The notes below the pieces were generated by a model. It was not told where the DNA came from and made no database searches. It worked only from the letters and a program-made list of their open reading frames with translations. Positions 1 through 7,479 of a DNA stretch of 64,000 bases are shown here, in pieces. The position numbers and the translations under genes were made by a program. Source of the DNA: Lautropia dentalis (GTDB lineage Bacteria > Pseudomonadota > Gammaproteobacteria > Burkholderiales > Burkholderiaceae_E); assembly GCF_003892345.1 (NCBI RefSeq), contig NZ_RRUE01000002.1:1226667-1290666 (forward strand). The letters run 5' to 3'. Within the stretch, counting starts at the first letter, position 1; every line of letters begins with the position of its first letter.

Positions 1-1
1 C

Positions 2-496
2 AACGAGCGCTGGGCCACCGACCTGTGCCGGATCTGGGCCGGCAAGGACAAGTGGTGCACGCTGGCAGTCGTCATCGACTGCTACAGCCGGGAATTGCTG
101 GGCTGGCAGCTCTCGCGCAGTGCCCGGGCCAAAACGCCCGAAGCAGCGCTGGAGCATGCCCTGATCGCACGGTTCGGCACCCTGGGACGGGTGCCACGGC
201 CCTTCCTGCTGCGCTCGGACAATGGCCTGGTGTTCACCAGCCGCAGCTATACCCGTCTGGTCAGAAGCTACGGCCTGCAGCAGGAGTTCATCACCCCACA
301 CAGCCCTGAGCAGAACGGCATGGTCGAGCGGGTCATCCGCACGATCAAGGAGCAGTGTGCCCACCGGCACCGGTTCGAATCCCTGCAGCACGCCAGCCGT
401 GTACTGGGTGACTGGATCCGGTTCTACAACCAGCAGCGCCCACATCAGGCGCTGAACATGAAGACACCCGCCGAAGCTTACGCTTTAGCGGCATGA
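2..496 (+). mobile_element. IS3-family transposase OrfB, C-terminal part (5' end outside window)
   Basis: Integrase-core (rve, DDE) transposase that would catalyse strand transfer of an IS3-type element. The open frame is already running at the window edge, so the N-terminus is missing. The frame shows WATDLCRIW (first catalytic Asp), RSDNGLVF (second Asp) and SPEQNGMVERVIRTIKEQ (catalytic Glu), then the usual PHQALNMKTPAEAY tail and a stop at 494-496. The spacing of the three acidic residues fits the family. The visible part looks intact; whether the whole element is active cannot be judged without the left end and OrfA. It sits beside older insertion-sequence debris (589-1083), so this is an insertion hotspot. 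Confidence 0.9.
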
Positions 497-540
497 ACTG
501 TGCAGGTTCCGCTGGGTCATTACAATCAAGTGGGCACTTG

Positions 541-562
541 TTTTGGTGTTCAGACACCAAAA
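541..562. repeat. perfect inverted repeat after the transposase
   Basis: Nine-base arms TTTTGGTGT and ACACCAAAA are separated by TCAG. The palindrome lies 45 bp past the transposase stop. It has no T-run on either side, so it is not a classical terminator. It may be part of the IS end or a transcription-blocking hairpin; I cannot decide which. Confidence 0.5.
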
Positions 563-588
563 CTGTACATGTACGCTGTGCTGTCAAG

Positions 589-796
589 GTAAGCAGCCAA
601 TTTCTACATCTTGAAAGCGGCGCATCCCACAGGTGTTGGTAGGATTCCTGAATAGAGGAGCCCAGCCCACGCTCTCCACACGAGACTGCCAGCTGGCTGC
701 ACACGTCGTAGCTTTTCCGGCGAGTTTACGGCCAACGTTATCGCCCAGCGACTTTCACCCAGCGAGCCCGTTGTCGGCGTTGTCCCAATAGCATGA
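589..796 (+). pseudogene. degraded IS66-type left end with TnpA-like N-terminal fragment (copy 1)
   Basis: The segment begins with GTAAGC, the start typical of IS66-family terminal repeats. From 704 it encodes a short frame beginning RRSFSGEFTANVIAQRL that ends at a stop at 794-796. This matches the opening of IS66 TnpA-type proteins (RR-hydrophobic-T-EFKAE-V-A...), but most conserved positions have decayed. It is followed by a second, better preserved copy at 822-1083. This is inferred to be a dead remnant; no complete transposase follows. Confidence 0.5.
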
Positions 797-821
797 CGGC
801 AACACAACACTAACCTGGTCC

Positions 822-1083
822 GTAAGCACGCGGTGACCTCGCTTTGAACGCAGCATGGCCTATACGCGTTCTTGAGCCTCTTTGTACAGAGGGGCCTCCT
901 CTCCTGTTCACCAACACCATATTGTAGTCCGGCCCTACCCGCCGAAGCTTTACCCGCGAGTTCAAGGCCGAAATCATTGCTCGGTGCCTGTCATCCGGCG
1001 AATCCATTGCCGGCATTGCACTGCAGCATTACTCCAACATCAATTGGTCCGCAGCGGGCTGGTCGCTTATGGTGAACCGCTGA
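822..1083 (+). pseudogene. degraded IS66-type left end with TnpA-like fragment (copy 2)
   Basis: This starts with GTAAGC, like copy 1 at 589. From 943 it encodes RSFTREFKAEIIARCLSSGE and then an ESIAGIALQHYSNIN segment, a clear match to the N-terminal helix-turn-helix of IS66 TnpA/IS3 OrfA-type proteins. The frame stops at 1081-1083. The two copies align over roughly 200 bp as diverged direct repeats, so the element was inserted or duplicated twice and then eroded. 1084-1371 contains nothing else I recognise apart from a hairpin near 1312. Confidence 0.6.
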
Positions 1084-1311
1084 TGTCCTTGGCACAGTAG
1101 CATGACTCCAACCGGCCATGCAAGTGGTTGCACGTCACGCTTGGCAGGCAGCCGGAGTTCATCTGCCGCTGCCGTTGGTGCAGCAGGTAGTGCTGAGAAT
1201 GTCTTCCTGACACCGGGGAACACAAAGGTGCCTTCCGGGACGGCCCTTCTTGATGGTATGTGTTCTGCGTAACGGCTGACGAAGGTGTCTCAGTGCTGAT
1301 GGCGGTGTTGT

Positions 1312-1348
1312 GGGGCCAGCCCTGCCTGTTGTGCAGGTGTCTGGCCCC
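1312..1348 (-). terminator. hairpin downstream of the response regulator gene
   Basis: GGGGCCAG (1312-1319) pairs perfectly with CTGGCCCC (1341-1348), with a second CCTGC/GCAGG stem inside the loop. It lies just past the end of the minus-strand regulator gene (stop at 1372). No U-tract follows on either strand, so termination is plausible but unproven. Confidence 0.35.
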
Positions 1349-1371
1349 GTGGGGGAGGGACCGTTGCGGGT

Positions 1372-2181
1372 TTATTTCTCGTTGATGCCTTCGATGACGA
1401 TGCCGTACTGGATGGCTGCCATGGCGACCTGGCTGCGTGAGGAAACACGCAGAAGGCGCAGGATCGAGCTGACGTGGATTTTGACGGTGCCTTCGGCCAT
1501 GTCAAGGGCCCGGCAGATGGCTTTGTTGGAGAAGCCTTTGGCGACCAGCTGGAGGACGGTACGCTGACGAACGGTGAATCCCAGGTGCCGGCCGTCGCGA
1601 TATTCGCGCGATGGCATGTTGAAGTCGATCAGCCGCTCCTGCGTGTCGGGATTGATGGGGGGGATGGACATCGTGTTGTGGTTGACAGCGTCCCTGCCAT
1701 CATCGTAAGGGATGAAAACGGCGGCATTGATGGTCGGGGGCGGTGTGCTGCCGGAGTCGTCGTTGTTCTTCTTGCCCTTGGTCAGTGGGATGCCGGCCTT
1801 GACCACGGCGTTGCAGAAGATCTGGGCGACAACCCGGGTTTCGGCGTCCTTGTGGATGAGACCGAGGATGCCTTCCTGTTTGCAGGCTGAGTCGATGTCC
1901 GGGACCTCGTGGTCCAGCATGGCAAGGACCGGCATTGTGGGGCAGTGCCTGCGGAAGATCCGCAGTGTTTCGATGCCGTTGACGGGGTGCCGGCTGTTGG
2001 GCATTTGCAGGTCCAGCAGTGTCAGTGCCGGGGTGATGCCTTCCTGGATCAGGCGGGTTGCTTCTTCGAGGCTGGTTGCCGGGATGATGAAAAGGCTGTC
2101 ATCGATGGTGTGGATGAGGGAGCGGATGGCGTTGCGAGCGTTGGCCTGATCGTCGACCAGAAGAAGAATTTTTTCCCGCAT
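1372..2181 (-). CDS. LuxR/NarL-type two-component response regulator
   Basis: 269-residue transcription regulator. The N-terminal receiver domain (about 1-125) has the acidic pair D10-D11, the phospho-acceptor Asp D57 in LLDLQMP and the conserved Lys K111. A poorly conserved linker (about 126-195) follows. The C-terminal LuxR-type helix-turn-helix (about 198-262) includes LGFTVRQRTVLQLVAKG and NKAICRALDMAEGTVKIHVS, the standard GerE recognition region. No histidine kinase gene is adjacent, so its partner and targets are unknown. The ATG at 2179-2181 opens directly onto the receiver fold and needs no correction. The gene stands alone, followed by insertion-sequence remnants. Confidence 0.85.
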   Translation of the reverse strand: MREKILLLVDDQANARNAIRSLIHTIDDSLFIIPATSLEEATRLIQEGITPALTLLDLQMPNSRHPVNGIETLRIFRRHCPTMPVLAMLDHEVPDIDSACKQEGILGLIHKDAETRVVAQIFCNAVVKAGIPLTKGKKNNDDSGSTPPPTINAAVFIPYDDGRDAVNHNTMSIPPINPDTQERLIDFNMPSREYRDGRHLGFTVRQRTVLQLVAKGFSNKAICRALDMAEGTVKIHVSSILRLLRVSSRSQVAMAAIQYGIVIEGINEK

Positions 2182-2707
2182 GATGGTACTGCCTAAAAGG
2201 TGATTGGCGGTTGAAAGGAGCGCGTTGCGCCGTTAGACGTATTCTTGAGGATCTGCGATTGCATTGCGAGGGCATAAGTCACACGATGTGATGGCCAGAT
2301 TTTCTGTTGGGCGGAGTGCTCCATTTTGGTGTGATTTTTTTGGCAATTGTTCGTCTTGCCGATGTGCGAACCTGCCATTCAGACCGGCAAGCATGGTTTC
2401 GTGGGGGTGGGTGTCGGTGGTTCGTGATCCAGGCCCGGTCAATGGTTTTGTGGGGCGCTTGCGGTGTTTATGCATCGCAGCTTTTGCTCCCCGGGCAGGG
2501 GGGGCATGGTGATGGGACGACGTGTTGCGTTGGAACCGTACTGGTGAGCTGCGGGCTTTCTGGCTGATTTCGCGACACGGCCGTTGCGGCACGGCTGGTT
2601 TCTGTGCTGGAAGCCAGGGGTGTCGTTGCGTAGCGTAGGGGATTTGCTGTTCGTGTGGATGTGCAGCGTTCTCGTGGTGGTCACATGGCCTAGACCATTT
2701 GATCTAG

Positions 2708-2800
2708 CGTGTGCCATGGACTCATTTGTCCCCGTGCTGGCCCCGAGTTCGTGCGCTGCTGGCGTTGCCCTGCCTGGCAAGGCGGCCGTTTTGCCTGCGC
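2708..2800 (-). repeat. dispersed intergenic repeat, member 1
   Basis: Read on the minus strand it contains GGGGCCAGCACGGGGACAAA followed by ATGAGTCCATGGCACACGC, the shared core of the family. Left of the core is a Pro/Gly-codon-like GC-rich arm with GGCAGGGCAACGCCAGC, also seen at 3340-3365. See the finding on the dispersed family. Confidence 0.6.
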
Positions 2801-2888
2801 GGCAGCTTGTCAACCCACGGATTCTGGACCAACCCGGAGGCTACCCCTGTGGGTGAGTATGGCTGTTTTGCAGTGCCTTGATCTATCG

Positions 2889-2959
2889 ACGATTCTGCGG
2901 CCCTGCTGCGTTGTCCTGCATGTGCAGCGGGGAGGCGCGGAGACGATGAGCCCATGACA
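2889..2959 (+). repeat. dispersed intergenic repeat, member 2
   Basis: Contains GATTCTGCGGCCCTGC, then TTGTCCTGCATG and the core ATGAGCCCATGACA. The same arrangement is found at 40166-40230, 28821-28892 and 31008-31060. Confidence 0.6.
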
Positions 2960-3172
2960 AGTTCCAGGCTGCAGACTTCGGGGTCTGTCGCCGGGATCCG
3001 GGGTTGAAGAGGTTTGAGTGAGGACAAGCGTAGAAAGGGGCGGAGAGCAGAAGATTGTGGGGAGAGAGCAGGGACCAGGACAGGTAGTAGAGGGAGGCGG
3101 GGTAAGGATCAGAGAACAGAGAGCATGGGCAATGAATGGGTTGGGGCAGGGGCAAGGGTAGGGGCAAGAGCA

Positions 3173-3211
3173 GGGAGAGGGAGCAGGGAGAGGGAGCAGG
3201 GAGAGGGAGCA
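3173..3211 (+). repeat. 13-bp tandem repeat in a polypurine tract
   Basis: Three perfect consecutive copies of GGGAGAGGGAGCA, flanked by imperfect copies. The surrounding 3018-3245 is almost all purine on the plus strand. There is no coding function. Confidence 0.85.
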
Positions 3212-3319
3212 GGAGCAGGGAGCGAGGAGCGAAGTGCTGAGGTGCCGAGGTGTGAGGGGCAAGGAACAGGTGGTTGGGGTGGCTGGTTGGTTGGTGACTG
3301 GTGGGGCCTCCATTGTGAA

Positions 3320-3423
3320 GTTGAGGGCTGGCGCTGCCGCCCTGCCGGGCAGGGCAACACCAGCGGAGCATAGATTCGGGGCCAACCCAAAGGATATGGC
3401 GTGGGGACGGATGGACCCATGGC
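3320..3423 (+). repeat. dispersed intergenic repeat, member 3
   Basis: Has GGGCAGGGCAACACCAGC, TCGGGGCCAA and a degenerate core GGGGACGGATGGACCCATGG. It is the closest relative of member 1 and in the opposite orientation to it. Confidence 0.55.
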
Positions 3424-3640
3424 TTGCTCCAGGTAGCGGGTGGTGGGGGTAAATACTGGGGGATTACCTGGGTTGTTGCGACTGCAGGCCTGCATCTGCC
3501 ACGGGATGACGTGCTCCGGAACGTGCTGCGGATGACGCCGGCCGATGGGCGGTTGGTGGTGTGGCAACGCCTGATGACAAATTCACCGACAATACGGCCG
3601 AAAATCAGTAGGCTTCGGGTGTTTCATGGTCATTGGGTGT

Positions 3641-3646
3641 GGAGGT
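3641..3646 (+). promoter_or_regulatory. Shine-Dalgarno that fixes the fadD TTG start
   Basis: GGAGGT lies 5 bases upstream of the TTG at 3652. No upstream ATG in frame has a comparable site, and upstream residues do not resemble the family. Confidence 0.7.
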
Positions 3647-3651
3647 GTGCT

Positions 3652-5358
3652 TTGGAGCATGTGTGGCTGAAGAGTTATCCGGCAGGGGTGCCAGCCGAGA
3701 TCGATCCGGACAGTTATCCGTCTGTGGCGGCGTTGCTGGAGGAGGTGATGCGGCTGTACGCAGACCGTGATGCGGTGGTGTGTCTGGGCAAGGTGCTGCG
3801 TTATGGGGATCTGGACCGGTTGTCGGCGCAGTTTGCGGCGTGGCTTCAGTCGCTGTCTCTGGCTCGGGGGAGCCGGGTGGCGCTGATGATGCCGAACTGC
3901 CATGCCTACGTGGTGGCGCTGATCGGGGTGATGCGCGCGGGCATGGCGGCGGTGAATGTGAATCCGCTGTATACGCCGCGAGAGCTGGAGCATCAGCTTA
4001 AGGATTCGGGGGCCGAGGTTCTGCTGGTGATGGAGAATTTTGCGCACACGGTGGAGAAGGTGCTGGCGCAGACGGTGGTTCGTCAGGTGGTGCTGGTTTC
4101 GATGGGGGATCTGCTGGGGCCATTGAAGGGCTGGGTGACCAATTTTGTGGTGCGCCGGGTGAAGAAGATGGTGCCGGCCTTCCGGCTGCCGGGGGCGATC
4201 CGTTTTGGGGAGGTGATGTCGCGGGGGGCCAGGTTGCCGTTCCGGGTGCCGGAGGTGGTGTCGTCGGATGTGGCGGTGCTGCAGTACACCGGTGGGACGA
4301 CGGGGGTGTCGAAGGGGGCGATGCTGACGCAGCGCAATATCGTGGCGAACGTGCTGCAGGATTGTGCGTGGTTCCATCCGGCGATGGATCAGCCGGGGCG
4401 TCCGCGACCGGAGGGCCCGCCGGTGTTTGTGACGGCGCTGCCGCTCTATCACATCTATGCGTTTACGATCTGCATGCTGGTGGGGTTGCATCTGGGGGGC
4501 AAGCTGATCCTCATTCCCAACCCGCGGGACGTGGATGCGGTGGTGAAGGCGCTCAAGCCCCACAAGGTGGTGGTGTTTCCGGGGCTCAGTACGCTTTACA
4601 ACATGCTGATGGGGCACGAAGGGTTCCGGCAGCTGGATTTTTCGAATCTGCGGATTTCGCTGGCAGGGGGGATGGCGGTACCGTCGGCGGTGGCGGCGCG
4701 CTGGCAGGAGGTGACGGGCTGCCCGGTGTGCGAGGGCTATGGGATGACGGAGACGTCGCCGACGGTGGCGTGTACGCCGACGGATACGACGCTGCATGAC
4801 GGGACGGCGGGGTTGCCGCTGCCGTCGACGGAGATCCGGATTCTGGACGAGAACCAGCAGCCGCTGCCGGTGGGGCAGGAGGGTGAGGTGGCGGTGCGCG
4901 GGCCTCAGCTCATGGCAGGGTACTGGCAGCGTGAGGCCGAGACAAAACAGTTCATGACGCCCGATGGCTTCTTCCGCACCGGGGATGTGGGGGTGCTGGA
5001 TGAGCGGGGCTTTCTGCGGTTGCTGGACCGGAAGAAGGACATGATTCTGGTGTCGGGCTTCAATGTGTATGCCAATGAGGTGGAGGACGTGGTGCTGAGT
5101 CACCCCGGGGTGAAGGAGTGTGCGGTTGTCGGGGTGGAGGACGAGCGTTCGGGGCAGGCGGTGAAGGCGTTTGTGGTGCGCAGGGATGGGGCGCTGGACG
5201 AAGCCGCGCTGCAGGCGCATTGTGCGGAGCGGTTGACGGGCTACAAGCGGCCGCGGATCGTAAGCTTTGTGAAGGCGCTGCCCAAGAGTGATGTGGGCAA
5301 GGTGTTGCGCCGGCAGCTGCGTGATGGCACGGTGGTGCCGGAGTTGGATGGGCGCTGA
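3652..5358 (+). CDS. fadD: long-chain-fatty-acid-CoA ligase, TTG start
   Basis: 568-residue acyl-CoA synthetase that activates fatty acids with ATP and CoA at the inner membrane, feeding beta-oxidation and lipid synthesis. It carries the AMP-binding signature YTGGTTGVSKGAM at about 212, the acyl-adenylate C-domain motif DRKKDMILVSGFNVYANE at about 460, and a C-terminal catalytic Lys region PKSDVGKVLRR. The frame is open to 3424, but the family N-terminus (VWLKSYPAGVPAEI) begins just after a TTG at 3652 that has a GGAGGT ribosome-binding site at 3641-3646. The E. coli homologue also begins with TTG at this point, so I chose that start. The gene is monocistronic and preceded by repeat-rich DNA. 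Confidence 0.93.
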   Translation: MEHVWLKSYPAGVPAEIDPDSYPSVAALLEEVMRLYADRDAVVCLGKVLRYGDLDRLSAQFAAWLQSLSLARGSRVALMMPNCHAYVVALIGVMRAGMAAVNVNPLYTPRELEHQLKDSGAEVLLVMENFAHTVEKVLAQTVVRQVVLVSMGDLLGPLKGWVTNFVVRRVKKMVPAFRLPGAIRFGEVMSRGARLPFRVPEVVSSDVAVLQYTGGTTGVSKGAMLTQRNIVANVLQDCAWFHPAMDQPGRPRPEGPPVFVTALPLYHIYAFTICMLVGLHLGGKLILIPNPRDVDAVVKALKPHKVVVFPGLSTLYNMLMGHEGFRQLDFSNLRISLAGGMAVPSAVAARWQEVTGCPVCEGYGMTETSPTVACTPTDTTLHDGTAGLPLPSTEIRILDENQQPLPVGQEGEVAVRGPQLMAGYWQREAETKQFMTPDGFFRTGDVGVLDERGFLRLLDRKKDMILVSGFNVYANEVEDVVLSHPGVKECAVVGVEDERSGQAVKAFVVRRDGALDEAALQAHCAERLTGYKRPRIVSFVKALPKSDVGKVLRRQLRDGTVVPELDGR

Positions 5359-5378
5359 GGCTGGCTGCGCTCATGAAA

Positions 5379-5415
5379 AAGGCCAGAGGCTGGCGGAGTG
5401 CCGGGCTCTGGCCTT
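5379..5415 (-). terminator. rho-independent terminator between convergent fadD and the OmpA-domain gene
   Basis: Perfect ten-base stem AAGGCCAGAG (5379-5388) and CTCTGGCCTT (5406-5415). On the minus strand the stem is followed by a run of five T (complement of 5375-5380), so it best serves the minus-strand gene ending at 5643. It could act on fadD transcripts too. Confidence 0.7.
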
Positions 5416-5496
5416 CGGTTTCAGGGGGGGCGTTTCAGAAAAGAGGGCTCTCCTGGCAGGCGCTGTACTGCAGCGCTTTGGTAAGCCTCCCATTTC

Positions 5497-5578
5497 TGAT
5501 CGATATCAGGGGCAGGGTGATCAGCCGTCGCGGGGTAAACCCCTGTTTTGATCGATACCAGAAGTGGAGCGATCAGGC
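5497..5578 (+). repeat. pair of 30-bp direct repeats with a 52-bp period
   Basis: Copies at 5497-5526 and 5549-5578 share TGATCGATAYCAG, then a G-rich centre, then GATCAG. They lie in the gap between two convergent genes. No function is recognised. Confidence 0.6.
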
Positions 5579-5642
5579 GGTCATGGCATGCCGCTGCCTG
5601 GTGGGATTGCCTTGTCTCTGTAAGAACCCAGTGGAAACCTGC

Positions 5643-6386
5643 TCAGTCGGCGTCGATCAGCAGGAGTTCGACGCGGCGGGCCTCGGCGTGGGTACCGCTG
5701 CCGGCGGTCTGTTCGGGCTTGCGCATGATGATGCGTTCGGCCGGGACGCCTTTGGCGATGAGAGCATCACGGACGCCAAGGGCGCGCTTCTTGGCAAGGT
5801 TGCGGTTGAAGGTGGCGTCACCGGTGGGGTCGTGGTAGCCGGCCAGCAGGATGTTGCGGCCATCGGCGGCGTTGAAGGCTTCGACGACGGAGGCGATGAT
5901 GGCTGCGTCTTCAGCGGAGATGTCGGCCGATGCAGAGGCGAAGTGAACGACACCCGAGACTTCGGTGGGACCTTCGACATCGAAGGCAACGAAGTCGTTT
6001 TCGTTGTCGGCGCTGGCTCCGGCGGCCGAGGTGCTGTCAGCGCTGCTGGCCGTACTGCCTGCGGCTGCGTCCTGGGGCTGTGTGTTCTGGCTGGCGCTGT
6101 CCGGGCCGTTGGGGGCTGCGGAACTGGCATCACCGCCGTGGCCATCTTGGCCAGCGCTGGGGTCGTGGCCTTCGTGGGCGCTGTCATTGCCCGGGTGGGC
6201 GTGCTGGTGGCCCTGGCCGGCCTGGGCGCCTGCCTGTGTGAGGGCTGCGGGCTGCTGCGAGGCTTCCGTGTCCGCGCCACCCAGCCTGAGTACCCAGATG
6301 ATGAGGGAAACCAGCAGGATGGTGACGGTGGAGAACACGACCCAGAGGCCGGTGCGTGTGGTGGTGTCTTCGTCGTTCAGGGCCAT
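5643..6386 (-). CDS. membrane-anchored OmpA-domain protein
   Basis: 247-residue protein. One transmembrane helix lies near the N-terminus (about 13-34, GLWVVFSTVTILLVSLIIW). A long Ala/Ser/Gln/His-rich linker follows, with many His (GHQHAHPG, HEGHDP, GHGG). The C-terminal OmpA/MotB-type domain (about 140-245, including GYHDPTGD, NRNLAKKRALGVRDAL and ARRVELLL) would bind peptidoglycan in the periplasm. The open frame extends 19 codons upstream, but the ATG at 6386 has GAGGAA eight bases before it and starts a typical cytoplasmic tail. The His-rich linker could bind metal; that is only inferred. Likely monocistronic, with a terminator at 5379-5415. Confidence 0.8.
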   Translation of the reverse strand: MALNDEDTTTRTGLWVVFSTVTILLVSLIIWVLRLGGADTEASQQPAALTQAGAQAGQGHQHAHPGNDSAHEGHDPSAGQDGHGGDASSAAPNGPDSASQNTQPQDAAAGSTASSADSTSAAGASADNENDFVAFDVEGPTEVSGVVHFASASADISAEDAAIIASVVEAFNAADGRNILLAGYHDPTGDATFNRNLAKKRALGVRDALIAKGVPAERIIMRKPEQTAGSGTHAEARRVELLLIDAD

Positions 6387-6558
6387 GGGGATTCCTCGTG
6401 CTGGGCTGGATGGAACGGAATGATAACCATCCGATTCTATCAATCGTCAGGGGGAGGGTGGGGCCATGAGGGTTGGTTCTTCTTCCTTTTGGACTCCGTA
6501 CGATTCCGGGGATGAAAGGGGCGCCGTTGAAAGGGCTGAGGCTGCAGGGAGGAACCAG

Positions 6559-6620
6559 TGTCAACGCCGATTGAAAACTGACCCAGGGGGCCGAAGTAAA
6601 ACTGACCCACCTGGGTGAAG
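6559..6620. mobile_element. IS21-type terminal sequence relic
   Basis: Begins TGTCAACGCCGATTG and contains two consecutive ACTGACCCA units (TGAAAACTGACCCA and TAAAACTGACCCAC). This is the pattern of the multiple terminal repeats of IS21-family elements (from memory of the family). No istA/istB genes are in the window, so this is a solitary end or scar. Confidence 0.5.
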
Positions 6621-6662
6621 ATGGCGCCGACCCTCACGCATGGCTGGATTGCCGAATGTCCA

Positions 6663-7221
6663 TCATTCTGGTGTGGGAGGGGAGGGGCGCTTTTTGATGT
6701 GTGATATGACGAGCAGGACCAGTGTGGCGGTGGCACACATGATGGTGATCGTGCCTGGGCCGGCGCGCCAGCCGCTCCTGTTGTTCCTGATGATGATGGG
6801 TTTACGCTGTTGCCCCTGCGCGGGCTGCGCTTCCAATACTTGCTCGATGACGCAGGGTGTTTCCCGGCAGCGCAACTGTATCTGGTCGCCGGGCAGGGGC
6901 CAGTCGGGGTCGAAACGGGGCTGTGGTGAATTCCAGGGGTATCCGTGCCTTTGGGCCGTGAGTAGCGTGAAACTCGATCGTTACCAGGTTGCCTGATTCG
7001 TGCCTCTCGTGGTGGATACTGGCGACGGTGGCGTTCATCGTATACCGCTGCTCTGATGGTTGAGGCTGCGTAAGCATGAGCATCAGGCTTGCACAGGCAA
7101 CGACCGCCGGCCCTATGGCCAGGTTGCGATAGATCCTTGACTGATCGGCTCCGGGGGCGTTGAGGACACTCCGGAACAGGTTAAAGTAAAACACTTCTTT
7201 GCCCCCTTTTTTTGGGCGCAT
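6663..7221 (-). pseudogene. frameshifted small membrane protein, DUF3592-like
   Basis: Two overlapping minus-strand frames make one sensible protein if joined by a single-base shift near 6905, in or beside a CCCC run. The first part has a transmembrane helix (NLAIGPAVVACASLMLML) and a beta-rich stretch ATVASIHHERHESGNLVTIE. The second continues DPDWPLPGDQIQLRCRE and ends with another helix (TITIMCATATLVLLVI). Helix, about 90-residue extracytoplasmic domain, helix is the layout of DUF3592-type proteins, which have an ATV(A/V)SIE-like opening and a PGD-V-like strand. The start is uncertain (ATG at 7221 or 7260). It could be a real pseudogene or a sequencing error. Confidence 0.45.
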
Positions 7222-7400
7222 GTTCTGGATGTCCAGAGCGCCTGTCATGTGATGGGCCAAACCGTTCTGTCTGCGCAGACGCCGCTTTTTTACACAGCCT
7301 GCTGTGGTCTGGGCAGGTTTCTACTGGGGCATTACAGATTTTCTCTGGGTTATTACGGTTCCAGGCCGGGCATCTGCGGCAGGGGGCTGGGCATGCCCAG

Positions 7401-7429
7401 AAAAAAAGCCCCCAACCGAAGCTGAGAGC
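7401..7429 (-). terminator. rho-independent terminator of porin 1
   Basis: On the minus strand GCTCTCAGC-TTCG-GTTGGGGGC forms a nine-pair stem (with G-T pairs) closed on a TTCG loop. Seven T (complement of 7401-7407) follow directly. It lies 51 bp past the porin stop. A perfect 14-base palindrome CTGGGCATGCCCAG (7387-7400) is adjacent. Confidence 0.8.
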
Positions 7430-7479
7430 CTTTCGGGACGCCATCCGGAGATGGCGTCGGATGCTGCGTGATGCGGGGA

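Larger units (their letters stand above)
2182..3651. other. 1.47-kb non-coding region rich in repeats, upstream of fadD
   Basis: No reading frame here resembles a protein; the many open frames are low-complexity. The left 500 bp is comparatively AT-rich and should hold the promoter of the minus-strand regulator. Further right are three members of the dispersed repeat (minus-oriented core 2708-2733; 2889-2959; 3320-3423) and a strongly purine-biased stretch (about 3018-3245) with a 13-bp tandem repeat. The two outer repeat members face each other as an imperfect inverted pair. The fadD ribosome-binding site ends the region. Confidence 0.7.

Noticed and set aside
2810-3385. Cys/Pro/Leu-rich minus-strand frames in the polypurine region
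   Set aside because: They are translations of a simple-sequence tract; no start signal or homology.
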